64,000 nt of DNA from Skermanella mucosa (GTDB lineage Bacteria > Pseudomonadota > Alphaproteobacteria > Azospirillales > Azospirillaceae), in assembly GCF_016765655.2 (NCBI RefSeq), contig NZ_CP086106.1:3709001-3773000 (forward strand), in the 5' to 3' direction. Position numbers and translations under genes: made by a program. Below, piece after piece: positions 8,877-17,928 of the stretch (positions within the stretch are counted from its first letter, which is position 1; the number at the start of each line of letters is the position of its first letter). The notes under the pieces were generated by a model, which saw only the letters and a program-made list of their open reading frames with translations, had not been told where the DNA came from and searched no databases.

Positions 8877-9183
8877 TCCCGGTTCTTCCTTCCCGCCGAC
8901 GATCACCCCGATCCGGATAAAATTCCGGATCGCGACCATTGCGCAGCCATGGAGTTGCGCATTATTGCTTATCTGTCAGTTAGACGGATTTTTTGGAACG
9001 CTTCAACGGTTCGGAAGGAGGATGGCGGGCGATCAAACGTCGCAGGTGCGGATCTTCATCCCTACCTTCCGCGTCTTGCGTCTTCGTCACTTCGGACTAA
9101 TGGCAAGACGCCGAAAGCAGCATATGATCTCTTCCAAGCCGTCGAAAGACATGACAGGGCGGCATCTTTACGGGAGAGAGACG

Positions 9184-9504
9184 ATGTGCAGAGTATTCGC
9201 CATGCAGGACCCTGCTTCCTACGCATGCGAAACGCGGGCCGTCCGGCTGCACGGCCATACGACGAGCATTCGCCTGGAGGCCGAGTTCTGGGCGGTCCTG
9301 GAGGAGATCGCCGGCCGCGAAGGGCTGACGTTGTCGCGGTTCCTCTGCACCCTTCATGACGAGGTGCTGCAGCAGCAGGGCGACGTGCCGAACTTCGCCT
9401 CCATGCTCCGGGTCACCTGCGCGCTGTACCTGCGCGACCCTGCCGCCCATGCCGCTGCGCTCGCGGGCCGGCGGATGCGGAAAATCGATGCTGTAGTAGC
9501 ATGA
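9184..9504 (+). CDS. Ribbon-helix-helix domain protein (RHH_4 type)
   Basis: A 106-residue protein beginning MCRVFAMQDPASYACETRAV. The core reads RLHGHTTSIRLEAEFWAVLEEIAGREG and then LSRFLCTLHDEV, the pattern of the alphaproteobacterial RHH_4 family: a short beta strand for DNA contact followed by two helices. The C-terminal part (FASMLRVTCALYLRD) is also typical. The frame is open far upstream to 8737, but the ATG at 9184 matches the family start and has a GGGAGAG site before it. It is likely a small DNA-binding regulator; its target is unknown. Confidence 0.8.
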   Translation: MCRVFAMQDPASYACETRAVRLHGHTTSIRLEAEFWAVLEEIAGREGLTLSRFLCTLHDEVLQQQGDVPNFASMLRVTCALYLRDPAAHAAALAGRRMRKIDAVVA

Positions 9505-9577
9505 TACTACCTCCCGCCTGAATCGCCGCCCTAGGATTTCGCTTGAAGGAGTGAAAGACCGGGGAGGCGGAACCACC

Positions 9578-9973
9578 ATGGCAAAAGTCATCCACGCGAT
9601 GATCCGCGTGCTGGATGAAGACAGGTCGCGCGATTTCTACGGCCGGGCATTCGGCCTGGAGGTGGCGGACCGTTACGAGTTCGAGGGCTTCACCCTCGTT
9701 TACCTGCGCAATCGGGAGGCCGACTTCGAGGTCGAGCTGACCGTCAATCACGGCCGGACCGAACCTTACGTCCATGGGGACGGATACGGGCACATCGCGG
9801 TCGCCGTGGACGACCTGGACGTCGAGCACGGCCGGTTCACCCGACTGGGCTTCAATCCAGGTCCGACCAAGGAATTCATGCGCGACGGCGCCCTCATGGC
9901 GCGCTTCTTCTTCGTGCAGGACCCCGACGGCTACAAGGTGGAGGTGTTGCAGCGCCACGGCCGATACCGCTGA
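9578..9973 (+). CDS. gloA: Glyoxalase I / lactoylglutathione lyase-like VOC protein
   Basis: This 131-residue protein is expected to isomerise the methylglyoxal-glutathione hemithioacetal. All four metal ligands of the bacterial glyoxalase I family sit at the expected spacing: H6 (VIHAMIRV), E53 (VELTVNHG), H72 (YGHIAVAVDD) and E122 (GYKVEVLQ). The two beta-alpha-beta-beta-beta units and the PDGYK signature are intact. The start is set at the ATG after GGGGAGGCGG; an upstream in-frame TTG at 9551 is less likely. It could be a close VOC relative with another thiol substrate. Confidence 0.88.
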   Translation: MAKVIHAMIRVLDEDRSRDFYGRAFGLEVADRYEFEGFTLVYLRNREADFEVELTVNHGRTEPYVHGDGYGHIAVAVDDLDVEHGRFTRLGFNPGPTKEFMRDGALMARFFFVQDPDGYKVEVLQRHGRYR

Positions 9974-10049
9974 GCCGATCCGATCAGGGTCGGACCGATG
10001 CCATCCATGAAGAAAAGCCATCGAAAACCGTCTCCGAGGGAGGAGCACA

Positions 10050-10601
10050 ATGAGGACCATCGATAAACGGGTAAAGGTGACCCGGCGCAGCTTCCTGAAA
10101 TCGGGCGCGGCGGCCGCCGGCGTCACGGCCCTGGCAAGCGGGACCGCAGCGATCTCCCCGTCCGGCGCCTGGGCGATGACCGCGAAGCATCTCAAGCCGG
10201 ACACCATGGTGACCCTGGTCCGTATGGCGCGGGACCTGTACCCGCACGATCGGCTGGGCGAGGTCCATTATGCGCGCGCGGTCGAGCCCTATGACGGCAA
10301 GGCCGGCGAGAACGCCGACCTGAAGCGGCTGATCGAGGACGGCGTGGCCGGCCTCGACACCGCGGCACGGGCCAAGTACGCACGCCCCTATGCCGATGTC
10401 GGCGAGGAAGACGACCGGGTCGCCGTCCTGAAATCCATCGAGGCCACCCCGTTCTTCCAGAAGGTGCGCGGCGACATGGTCGTGGCGCTCTACAACCAGC
10501 CGGAGGTGTGGGTGAAGTTTGGCTATGAGGGGTCTTCCGCCGAACATGGCGGCTACCTGGAGCGGGGCTTCGACGACATCGATTGGCTGAAGAACGCCTG
10601 A
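10050..10601 (+). CDS. Tat-exported gamma-type subunit of a GMC dehydrogenase
   Basis: A 183-residue periplasmic protein with a twin-arginine signal: RRSFLKSGAAAAGV at about 12-25, followed by a hydrophobic stretch and an Ala-rich cleavage region ending near residue 42. The mature part resembles gluconate 2-dehydrogenase subunit 3, the small partner that helps a flavin GMC subunit reach the periplasm. It lies 18 bp before the GMC gene, the usual arrangement. No signal is visible on the large subunit, which fits co-export by this Tat signal. Confidence 0.85.
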   Translation: MRTIDKRVKVTRRSFLKSGAAAAGVTALASGTAAISPSGAWAMTAKHLKPDTMVTLVRMARDLYPHDRLGEVHYARAVEPYDGKAGENADLKRLIEDGVAGLDTAARAKYARPYADVGEEDDRVAVLKSIEATPFFQKVRGDMVVALYNQPEVWVKFGYEGSSAEHGGYLERGFDDIDWLKNA

Positions 10602-10619
10602 GCGGGAGGGATCGGGATC

Positions 10620-12191
10620 ATGGCTGCGAAATTCGACATCAACGACGACGGCGTCGTGGTGATCGTGGGCTCGGGCGCCGGCGGCGGCACGCTCGGCAAC
10701 GAACTGGCCCAGAAGGGCGTCAAGGTGGTGGTGCTGGAGGCGGGTCCCCGCGTGGAGATGGAGGAGTTCGTCAACGACGAATGGGAATCCTTCTCGCAGA
10801 TCAGCTGGCTCGACAAGCGGACGACGTCGGGAAGCTGGCGAGTCGCCAAGGATTTCGCCGGACTGCCGGCGTGGATCGTCAAGGCGGTCGGCGGCTCGAC
10901 CGTCCATTGGGCGGGCGCCAGCCTACGGTTCCAGGAGCACGAGTTCAAGACGAGGACCCATTACGGCGAGCTGGCCGGGGCCAACCTGCTGGACTGGCCG
11001 ATCACGCTGGCCGAGCTGGAGCCCTACTACGGCAAGGCGGAGCACAAGATGGGCGTGACCGGGACCAACGGCATCCCCCGCCTGCCCGGCAACAACAATT
11101 ACAAGGTTCTGGCGGCGGGCGCCAAGGCGCTGGGCTACAAGGAATTCCACACCGGCAACATGGCGATCAACCCGAAGGAGCGCGACGGCCGGGCGGCATG
11201 CCGGCAGATCGGCTTCTGCTTCCAAGGCTGCAAGACCGGGGCGAAATGGTCCACCCTGATGGCGGAGATCCCCAAGGGCGAGGCGACCGGCAACCTTGAG
11301 GTCAGGTCCGACGCCCAGGTGCTGAAGATCGAGCATGACGCCTCGGGCAAGGTGACCGGCGTGCTCTATGGCGACAAGGCCGGCAACGTCATGCGCCAGA
11401 AGGCCCGGGTCGTCGCGGTGGCCGGCAACTCGATCGAGAGTCCCCGGCTGCTGCTGAATTCAGCATCCGGCATGTTCCCGGACGGCCTCGCCAACAGTTC
11501 CGGCCAGGTCGGGCGCAACTACATGCGCCACACCACCGGATCGGTCTACGCCGTGTTCGAGAAGCCGGTCCACATGTTTCGCGGCACGACCATGGCCGGT
11601 ATCATCCGGGACGAGTCGCGATTCGACCCGTCGCGGGGCTTTGCCGGCGGATATGAGCTGGAAACGCTGTCGCTCGGCCTGCCGTTCATGGCGGCGTTCC
11701 TCAATCCTGGCGCCTGGGGCCGCGGTTTCACGTCGGCCCTGGACGGCTACGACCACATGGCCGGCATGTGGATCGTGGGCGAGGACATGCCCCAGGAAAG
11801 CAACCGCATCACCCTGCACGCGACCGAGAAGGACGGGTTCGGCCAGCCGATCCCGAACGTGCATTTCGACGACCATCCCAACGATATCGCGATGCGCAAT
11901 CACGCCTTCCGGCAGGGATCGGCCGTCTACGACGCGGTGGGGGCCACGCGGACGATCCATACCCCGCCCTACCCATCGACCCACAATCTCGGGACCAACC
12001 GGATGAGCGAGAGGGCGCGGGACGGCGTGGTCAACAAGCATGGTCAGGCCCATGACGTGAAGAACCTCTTCGTGTCCGACGGCAGCCAGTTCACCACCGG
12101 GGCTGCCTGCAACCCCACCCTGACCATCGTCTCGCTCGCCATCCGCCAAGCCGATTTCATCGCGGACCAGATGGGCAAGCGCGAGATCTGA
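10620..12191 (+). CDS. GMC family FAD-dependent dehydrogenase (gluconate dehydrogenase-like large subunit)
   Basis: A 523-residue flavoprotein. The FAD Rossmann motif GSGAGGGTLGNELAQKGVKV is at residues 17-36, followed by VLEAGP. The second GMC signature region (AGNSIESPRLLL) is near residue 270, and the C-terminal block HNLGTNRMS ... NLFVSDGSQFTTGAACNPT supplies the flavin-proximal histidine and asparagine region. It should oxidise a sugar, sugar acid or alcohol in the periplasm together with the preceding Tat-carried subunit. The cytochrome c subunit that often completes such complexes does not follow, so the electron acceptor may be encoded elsewhere. A strong terminator lies 25 bp downstream. 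Confidence 0.9.
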   Translation: MAAKFDINDDGVVVIVGSGAGGGTLGNELAQKGVKVVVLEAGPRVEMEEFVNDEWESFSQISWLDKRTTSGSWRVAKDFAGLPAWIVKAVGGSTVHWAGASLRFQEHEFKTRTHYGELAGANLLDWPITLAELEPYYGKAEHKMGVTGTNGIPRLPGNNNYKVLAAGAKALGYKEFHTGNMAINPKERDGRAACRQIGFCFQGCKTGAKWSTLMAEIPKGEATGNLEVRSDAQVLKIEHDASGKVTGVLYGDKAGNVMRQKARVVAVAGNSIESPRLLLNSASGMFPDGLANSSGQVGRNYMRHTTGSVYAVFEKPVHMFRGTTMAGIIRDESRFDPSRGFAGGYELETLSLGLPFMAAFLNPGAWGRGFTSALDGYDHMAGMWIVGEDMPQESNRITLHATEKDGFGQPIPNVHFDDHPNDIAMRNHAFRQGSAVYDAVGATRTIHTPPYPSTHNLGTNRMSERARDGVVNKHGQAHDVKNLFVSDGSQFTTGAACNPTLTIVSLAIRQADFIADQMGKREI

Positions 12192-12215
12192 CGCCATTAC
12201 GGCGGATGGTCCGGC

Positions 12216-12256
12216 GGGCGCGCGGCCGGGAAAGCCGCGCGCCCTTCCTTTCGTTT
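12216..12256 (+). terminator. Rho-independent terminator after the GMC operon
   Basis: A perfect 11-bp G+C stem (GGGCGCGCGGC at 12216-12226 pairing with 12234-12244) with a 7-base loop is followed by the T-rich run TTCCTTTCGTTTTC. It closes the transcript of the Tat subunit and GMC genes. Confidence 0.9.
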
Positions 12257-12640
12257 TCACCTACCAACGACGGCGATCGCCGGAGCGGCGATTCGCAGGT
12301 CGGCCCCGACCCGCAGGGCCGGTGCCGGCATCATGGGAACGCTGGAGTCCGACATAGGCGTCGCCGCACATGGGGCGGCGGCGCAATTCGACTGTGGGTA
12401 AGTGGTCGCGCGCGCGATATATATGTTGATGCGCATTTGGCGCGAAAAGTGTATAAACCCAGTCGCCGCGTCACCGGCGAATGGAAACTTCGATATTCGA
12501 GCGGTTTCCTCTCGTTCCGGACTCGCAAATTGTTAATAAGGGCTTAATTTGCCCACAATCGAGGTCCATATACGCGGTGCGACACTTGTTGATGCTTGTC
12601 GTGGTTGGAGCCCCCCGTTCTCCCTCTTCAGGAATACCCT
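12257..12640 (+). promoter_or_regulatory. Regulatory region upstream of the second desaturase
   Basis: This 384-bp stretch has no credible gene. It holds an A+T-rich block with ATATATAT at about 12417 and a dyad GCAAATT (12525-12531) / AATTTGC (12546-12552) separated by 14 bases, about 90 bp before the desaturase ATG. The dyad could be an operator or part of the promoter. The desaturase ribosome site is a modest AGGAAT. Confidence 0.4.
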
Positions 12641-13711
12641 ATGCCGCCCGATGACACCGGGGTGCAGCCAATGTGCGCCTCGACCCCCACGCCTGCGACC
12701 TTTCAGGACAGAAAGCAGGCAGCTCGCCGCTGGGCCCAACAGCTCGCGGTCTTCAAGCAGCCCGTCCTTGGGCGCAGCGTCGGACAGATCGGAACGACCC
12801 TGCTTCCGCTCGCCGGGTTGACCATACTGATGGGCTTCAGCCTGCAGGTGGGATACTGGCTGACACTGCTGCTCGCCGTCCCCGCAGCCTTTTTCCTGGT
12901 GCGGGCCTTCATCCTTCAGCATGACTGCGGCCACGGCAGCCTGTTCAAGTCCGGCTGGGCCAACGACGCGCTCGGACGCTGCCTCTCCGTGCTGACCATG
13001 ACCCCCTATGGCTACTGGAAGCGCGAGCACGCGATCCACCATGCCACGTCGGGCAATCTGGAAAAGCGCGGCATCGGCGATATCACCACCCTGACCGTCC
13101 GCGAATACCTGGCCCTCTCCCGCTGGGGCCGGCTGCGCTACCGGCTGTACCGGCACCCGATCGTGCTGTTCGGCATCGGCCCCGCCTTCATGTTCCTGAT
13201 CCGTCACCGGATCGCGATCGGCGACGGCACGAACGACCGCGCCGCCTGGACCAGCGTGCTGGGCACCAACGTCGCGATCCTGGCGGCATTCGGGGCGGCC
13301 TCGCTGGCGTTCGGCTGGGTTCCGGTCCTGATGGTCTGGGGTCCGGTCATCCTGCTGGCGGCGACGATCGGCATCTGGATGTTCTACGTCCAGCACCAGT
13401 TCGAAGGGGTCCAGTGGCACCATGAGGATGAGTGGGATTTCCATGCCTCGGCACTGGACGGCTGCTCCTTCTACGACCTGCCGCGGTGGCTGCACTGGCT
13501 GACCGGCTATATCGGCTATCACCACGTCCACCACCTGTCGTCCAAGATCCCGAACTACCGGCTGCGGGATTGCCATCTCTCGATACCCGACCTTCAGCGG
13601 GTCCGCTCCCTCGGCCTGATCGAGAGCTTGAAAACCGTAAGCCTCGCCCTGTGGGACGAAGACAGCCGCAGGATGATCCGTTTCGGGGACCTGCGCGAGC
13701 GTATGGCCTGA
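12641..13711 (+). CDS. Acyl-lipid omega-6 type fatty acid desaturase
   Basis: A 356-residue membrane di-iron desaturase. The three histidine boxes are HDCGHG (near residue 90), HAIHH (near 130) and HHVHH (near 291, in the context YHHVHHLSSKIPNYRL), the spacing and wording of the delta-12/omega-6 DesA-type group. Hydrophobic pairs fall at about 50-85 and 180-255. The ATG at 12641 is preferred to an upstream in-frame TTG at 12596 because it follows an AGGAAT site. It probably introduces double bonds into membrane acyl chains, for instance at low temperature. It is convergent with the RTX beta-helix gene. Confidence 0.88.
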   Translation: MPPDDTGVQPMCASTPTPATFQDRKQAARRWAQQLAVFKQPVLGRSVGQIGTTLLPLAGLTILMGFSLQVGYWLTLLLAVPAAFFLVRAFILQHDCGHGSLFKSGWANDALGRCLSVLTMTPYGYWKREHAIHHATSGNLEKRGIGDITTLTVREYLALSRWGRLRYRLYRHPIVLFGIGPAFMFLIRHRIAIGDGTNDRAAWTSVLGTNVAILAAFGAASLAFGWVPVLMVWGPVILLAATIGIWMFYVQHQFEGVQWHHEDEWDFHASALDGCSFYDLPRWLHWLTGYIGYHHVHHLSSKIPNYRLRDCHLSIPDLQRVRSLGLIESLKTVSLALWDEDSRRMIRFGDLRERMA

Positions 13712-13730
13712 CGCCGCCCGAGCGGCTGCG

Positions 13731-13755
13731 GGGGAGCGCCGGGCCGGCGCTCCCC
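13731..13755. terminator. Hairpin between convergent genes
   Basis: The 10-bp perfect stem GGGGAGCGCC / GGCGCTCCCC with a 5-base loop lies between the stops of the desaturase (13711) and the RTX beta-helix gene (13776). Neither side has a T tract, so termination strength is uncertain; it could act in both directions. Confidence 0.55.
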
Positions 13756-13775
13756 GATGATGGGCCGTCAGCCGA

Positions 13776-15953
13776 TCAGGCCAGCAGCCACGCCGCCTTG
13801 CCCGGCTGCATCGAGCCGATATCGTTGGACCCGACGCCCATCAGGGTCACCAGTTCGTCCACCTTGCCGTCGTGATGGACCCAGACGGCCACGGCGCCCG
13901 TCCCCTTGGCGACCACCTCGACATCATAGTCCGATCCATGGCCCGACATCAGGGGCCGAAGGTCGAGGATGTCCTGGCCGACCTTGAAGTCCATGATGAC
14001 GTCGCCCTTGTCGCCAAGGTCCTTGAACACGAAGCTGTCGCTTCCGCCGCCGCCGTACAGCTTGTCGGCGCCGCCGCCTCCGATGATGGTGTCCTTGCCG
14101 GCACCACCCTTGATGATATTGGACAGGCCGTTGCCGGTCAGGGCCACGCCGCCCGCCCTGAGCCCGATCAGGTTCTCGACATTGTCCGGCGCCGTGAAGG
14201 AGACGTCCCAGACCTTGACGGTGTCCACGCCCTCGCCCGGCTTCTCGACCACCTTGTCGTAGATGCTTCCAGCCACGTAGGTGTCGTCGCCCTTGCCGCC
14301 CTTCATGACGTCATGGCCGGAGCCGCCGTCGAGCTGTTCGTTCTTGTCGGTTCCGGTCAGGGTATCGGCTTTCGACGTGCCCTTGAGCGAAGCGGTGAAG
14401 CCGGCGCTCTCCCGCCATTGGGCCACGGTGGGCAGCGGTGTCGGTGACGGTCCGGAACCGGCCGGGCTGAACCCGAAATCGTCGGCCGCGAAGGCGGCGA
14501 GCTTGATGTTCAGGAACTTCAGCGTCTGCCCGCCGCCCAGGTCCAGCACGACATCGGCGCCCGACTGCTTCATGGCCGCCTTGACCGCGGCGAAGCTGCT
14601 GAAGGAACTCCCCTCCAGGCGCACGGTGTCGCCGGCGCCGGATCCGGCCTTGAAGTCGGTGATGACGTCGTTGCCCTTGCCCTTGGCGATGACGAAGACG
14701 TCGTTGCCGCCGCCGCCCGTCAGGCGGTCGTTGCCCGCGCCGCCGTCGAGCGCGTCGTTGCCAGCACCTCCCTTGATCACGTTGTCCTTGGCGTTGCCGG
14801 TGACCTTGGAGCCGCCGGCACGCGTCACGTTGGCGTTCTCGACCGACGACGGCATCGTGTAGGAGGCGTCGACCGCGGTCACGGTGTCTACCGGATCGGA
14901 CGGCTTGGGCACCGTGCCGGAGCCGCCCGTGTTGGGACCGGCCTTGCCGTTCCACACGCCGTCGAAGCGGTTGCCGGAAACCTCCAGGCCCTTGCCCTGG
15001 CCGGACTCGACGGTGAGCCACTTGGTCGACCGGTTGATGGTGTTGTCGGTGATCGTGATGTCCGAAGACGGGGTCGCCTTGCCGCCCGTCTTGCCGGCCG
15101 CGACGTTGACGACGGTATAGTATTTGGGATTGCCGGCCAGCAGGTTGCCGGTCGCCGTGCTGTCGACCGCGCCCAGGAAATTGAGCGGGCGCTTGCCCAC
15201 GTCGAAGACCTCGTTGCCGATCGCCACGACGTTCTTCGCTTCGTAATCGCGCATGCCCGGCCGCATCCACTTGGGCGTCGTCCAGCCGCCGATGGAGATG
15301 CCGTCGACATCGACGTCATGGACCCTGTTGTACTCGATCCGGACATTCGTCGAACCGCCCTTGGCGAACAGGCCGGCGACACCGGTGACCTTGGAGATAT
15401 CGTTGCGGGCGATGACGCTGTCGTTGACCGCCACGAAATCGATGCCCTGGTCGCCGGCCCCGATGATGGTGTTGTCCAGGATGTGGATGTTGTCGCCCTG
15501 TGAGATCTTGATGCCGTCCATGCCGGCGCCGCGGATGATGTTGTCCTCGACGACGATGTTCTTGACCATGTCCTTGAAGTCGGTGCCGGCCATGCCGAAC
15601 TGGATGCCGTTCTGCTTGGACTGCGCGGTCACGTCGAAGCCACGCACGACGATGTTCTCCTCGCCGAAACCGGCGATCGTCGCGGTCCCCGCGCTGGCCG
15701 GCTTGATCTTCGCCGCTCCGTTGCCGTCGGCCGAGATCAACCAGATCGGCGCCTTTTCCGTACCGCTGTGCTTGAAGTTGACGTTCTCAACATAGGTACC
15801 GGCCTTCACCATGACGGCCGTTCCGGGGGTCGCCTTGTCCAGTGCGGCCTGGATCGTTTTGAATGGAGAGCCTTCGGATCCGCTGTTGCTGTTGCTGCCC
15901 TTGTTGGAAACCCAAATGGTGCGCTGCGGTGAGATGCTGGAAAACGGCGTCAA
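13776..15953 (-). CDS. RTX-type secreted right-handed parallel beta-helix protein
   Basis: A 725-residue protein. The N-terminal half (about 10-335) is a parallel beta-helix: it opens IWVSNKGSNSNSGSEGSPFK, then TIQAALDKATPGTAV, and repeats short N-x-I/V turns such as VVEDNIIRGAGMDGIK. The C-terminal half has three clusters of calcium-binding nonapeptides, for example GGAGNDALDGGAGNDRL, GGSGHDVMKGGKGDDTY and GGGGADKLYGGGGSDSF. No N-terminal signal is present, as expected for type I secretion. The start is TTG at 15953 with AGAGGA 10 bases before it; no ATG lies ahead of the conserved N-terminus. Likely a secreted polysaccharide-binding or cleaving enzyme. It is paralogous to 16518-17891. Confidence 0.85.
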   Translation of the reverse strand: MTPFSSISPQRTIWVSNKGSNSNSGSEGSPFKTIQAALDKATPGTAVMVKAGTYVENVNFKHSGTEKAPIWLISADGNGAAKIKPASAGTATIAGFGEENIVVRGFDVTAQSKQNGIQFGMAGTDFKDMVKNIVVEDNIIRGAGMDGIKISQGDNIHILDNTIIGAGDQGIDFVAVNDSVIARNDISKVTGVAGLFAKGGSTNVRIEYNRVHDVDVDGISIGGWTTPKWMRPGMRDYEAKNVVAIGNEVFDVGKRPLNFLGAVDSTATGNLLAGNPKYYTVVNVAAGKTGGKATPSSDITITDNTINRSTKWLTVESGQGKGLEVSGNRFDGVWNGKAGPNTGGSGTVPKPSDPVDTVTAVDASYTMPSSVENANVTRAGGSKVTGNAKDNVIKGGAGNDALDGGAGNDRLTGGGGNDVFVIAKGKGNDVITDFKAGSGAGDTVRLEGSSFSSFAAVKAAMKQSGADVVLDLGGGQTLKFLNIKLAAFAADDFGFSPAGSGPSPTPLPTVAQWRESAGFTASLKGTSKADTLTGTDKNEQLDGGSGHDVMKGGKGDDTYVAGSIYDKVVEKPGEGVDTVKVWDVSFTAPDNVENLIGLRAGGVALTGNGLSNIIKGGAGKDTIIGGGGADKLYGGGGSDSFVFKDLGDKGDVIMDFKVGQDILDLRPLMSGHGSDYDVEVVAKGTGAVAVWVHHDGKVDELVTLMGVGSNDIGSMQPGKAAWLLA

Positions 15954-16517
15954 TTTACAGGTCCTCTCGAATTACTGCGACGGCTGGGCAGCGGGCATGT
16001 CCGCGCCATTCCAGCCCTGGTTTCAATCCCGTCCCATCTGATCGGGTTACTTCTTTCGAGAGAATGTCCTGGACGATTTAATAGACCGTTACCGTCAAGC
16101 CCATCACGCCAATGAAATTGGACGATAGATCGTTACGCAGGAAATACTGTGAATTCAGAACCAATTCCGATGCATGCGAAATCCCTTGCTGTAACTGGGA
16201 TTACGGGCATTTTCCTGCGGCTTTCTGCCAGTGGCGGGCATCTCTATTAAGAAATACTCAAGCCCCTGAACCTGAAAACGATCACAGCCGGGTCAGATCC
16301 ATGTCACAACTTCGTACCGGGTTTTGTCGAAACAGCAGACGCCTTTTTTGCTCCCCCGCTTCGGTCAATTGGATGTAATTTCCGACCCGTTCGCTGTACG
16401 GACAAGTACAAATCACCAATTCGCTGCACCAGATCCGCAATAAATCCGCATCTTCAGAGTAAAAATCTGTATTTACTCAAGCGGAACACGGACTGTAACG
16501 CACAATCAAAGAGTGGC
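15954..16517. promoter_or_regulatory. Divergent regulatory region between the two beta-helix paralogues
   Basis: This 564-bp intergenic region lies between divergent paralogous genes. It is A+T-rich from about 16060 to 16510, with no believable gene. Near the rightward gene it holds a dyad listed separately (16457-16478). No RNA gene was recognised. Confidence 0.45.
16457..16478. promoter_or_regulatory. 22-bp dyad, candidate operator
   Basis: GAGTAAA-N8-TTTACTC is a perfect 7-bp inverted repeat that ends 39 bases before the ATG of the beta-helix gene at 16518. The position suits a repressor or activator site overlapping a promoter. No regulator in the window is tied to it. Confidence 0.4.
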
Positions 16518-17891
16518 ATGATAATGGGCGATCGTCAGATCTGGGTTTCCAAGTCCGGAAGCAACTCGAATTCCGGCAGTTCTTCTTCACCACTGAAGAC
16601 TATTCAGGCCGCAATCGACCGCGCTTCGGGCGGTGACGACATCATGGTCAAGGCCGGCACCTATGTTGAGAATGTCCGGATCCGAAAGGATGACATTTCG
16701 CTGATTTCGGCTGATGGAAACCACGACGCGACGATCAAGGCTGCCTCGCAGGGCCGTGCGGCGATCAGCGGCTTCGGGGTCGAAGGGATCAAGATCAAGG
16801 GCTTCGAGATCGACGGGCCGTCCGGTTCCAATGCAGTCCATTTCGGCATGTCCGGTCGCGGGTTCAAAGATCCGATCCGTGACCTGACCATCCAGGACAA
16901 CAAGATCCACAGTTCCGGCCTGGACGGCATCAAGGTTTCGCAGGCATACAACGTCAAGGTACTGAACAACGATGTGTCCGGCTCCGGCGAAGAGGGTATA
17001 GACTTCGTCGCGGTCAACAATTCGCGCATCGCGGGCAACGACGTGTTCGGCAGCGACGGACCGTCCGCACTCGGAGTCAAGGGCGGGTCGTCCAACGTCA
17101 AGATCGAGAACAACACGGTCTGGGATGCCAAGGGTGCGGGCATCAGCGTGGGCGGCTGGACGACGGACAAGTGGATGTGGCCGAACGCGCGCAGCTATGA
17201 AGCCAAGGACCTGACGGTCGTCGGTAACGAGGTCCGGGACGTGGGCAAGGCCGCCATCCTCGTCTCCGGCGCGCGGGAGAGCCATATCGGCGACAACTAT
17301 CTCGACCCCGATAACGGCCAGAAGGCCGCGATCTGGGTGGATCGCAGCAAGGCGGCCCACCCGAGCCCCATCTACTCCAAGGACATCTCCATCGAGGACA
17401 ACTTCTTCGAAAGCTCCAAACTGGTGCAGGTGAACAAGGGCAACGGTGGCGGCCTGGATGTCAGCGGCAACTCCGCGGCCGCCTCAGGGCAGAAGGGCGT
17501 CTGGGCGTCCGCAAGGAGTGCCGGCGACGTGGCCGGGGCCTCGAACGATGCGGCCCCCGACATGATCGCAGTCGCGCGGGACGACCTGCCGGAGGGCTAC
17601 GACCTCCAGCACGGCGGAGACCTGCCGGACGTCCGGATCGTCCTGGGCGACGAGTCCGTGATCTACACCCCGATCCGCGATGGCGACTTCGACGTGACGG
17701 ACCTGCCGGACGGCGCTGTTTCTGCGGACGACTACCTGTTCTTCGAACCGGTTGACGACACCGCCGATAGTGCTGCGCTCGACGATGCGGCGGCGATCCT
17801 CACCGGATGGCACGCGCTCGACGAGGCGGCGCAGCCGGAACTGGCTGGCGTCGATCAGGCTAGCTCCTCCGCCTCCGGGTGGGTGCTCTAG
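16518..17891 (+). CDS. Right-handed parallel beta-helix protein without RTX repeats
   Basis: A 457-residue paralogue of the RTX beta-helix protein. It opens IWVSKSGSNSNSGSSSSPLK, then TIQAAIDRASGG, and shares the landmark GISVGGWTT.KWM.P.AR.YEAK and VVGNEVRDVGK. Beta-helix coils run to about residue 330. In place of RTX nonapeptides the C-terminus is an acidic tail (DDLPEGYDLQHGGDLPDVRI to the end) rich in Asp and Ala, which may still carry a type I secretion signal. There is no N-terminal signal peptide. The start is at ATG 16518 (or ATG 16524, two codons in). Pectate lyase and epimerase relatives share this fold, but no catalytic residues can be assigned. Confidence 0.8.
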   Translation: MIMGDRQIWVSKSGSNSNSGSSSSPLKTIQAAIDRASGGDDIMVKAGTYVENVRIRKDDISLISADGNHDATIKAASQGRAAISGFGVEGIKIKGFEIDGPSGSNAVHFGMSGRGFKDPIRDLTIQDNKIHSSGLDGIKVSQAYNVKVLNNDVSGSGEEGIDFVAVNNSRIAGNDVFGSDGPSALGVKGGSSNVKIENNTVWDAKGAGISVGGWTTDKWMWPNARSYEAKDLTVVGNEVRDVGKAAILVSGARESHIGDNYLDPDNGQKAAIWVDRSKAAHPSPIYSKDISIEDNFFESSKLVQVNKGNGGGLDVSGNSAAASGQKGVWASARSAGDVAGASNDAAPDMIAVARDDLPEGYDLQHGGDLPDVRIVLGDESVIYTPIRDGDFDVTDLPDGAVSADDYLFFEPVDDTADSAALDDAAAILTGWHALDEAAQPELAGVDQASSSASGWVL

Positions 17892-17928
17892 AAAGCACAT
17901 TTTCTCCTCTCTTTCAGAGAAATCCATT

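Noticed and set aside
8737-9183. N-terminal extension of the ribbon-helix-helix protein by about 149 codons
   Set aside because: The extension overlaps a membrane-protein gene on the other strand and has no domain; the ATG at 9184 fits the family.
15811-16378. Several short plus-strand frames in and before the beta-helix intergenic region
   Set aside because: They lack ribosome sites, have unusual composition and are partly antisense to the RTX gene N-terminus.
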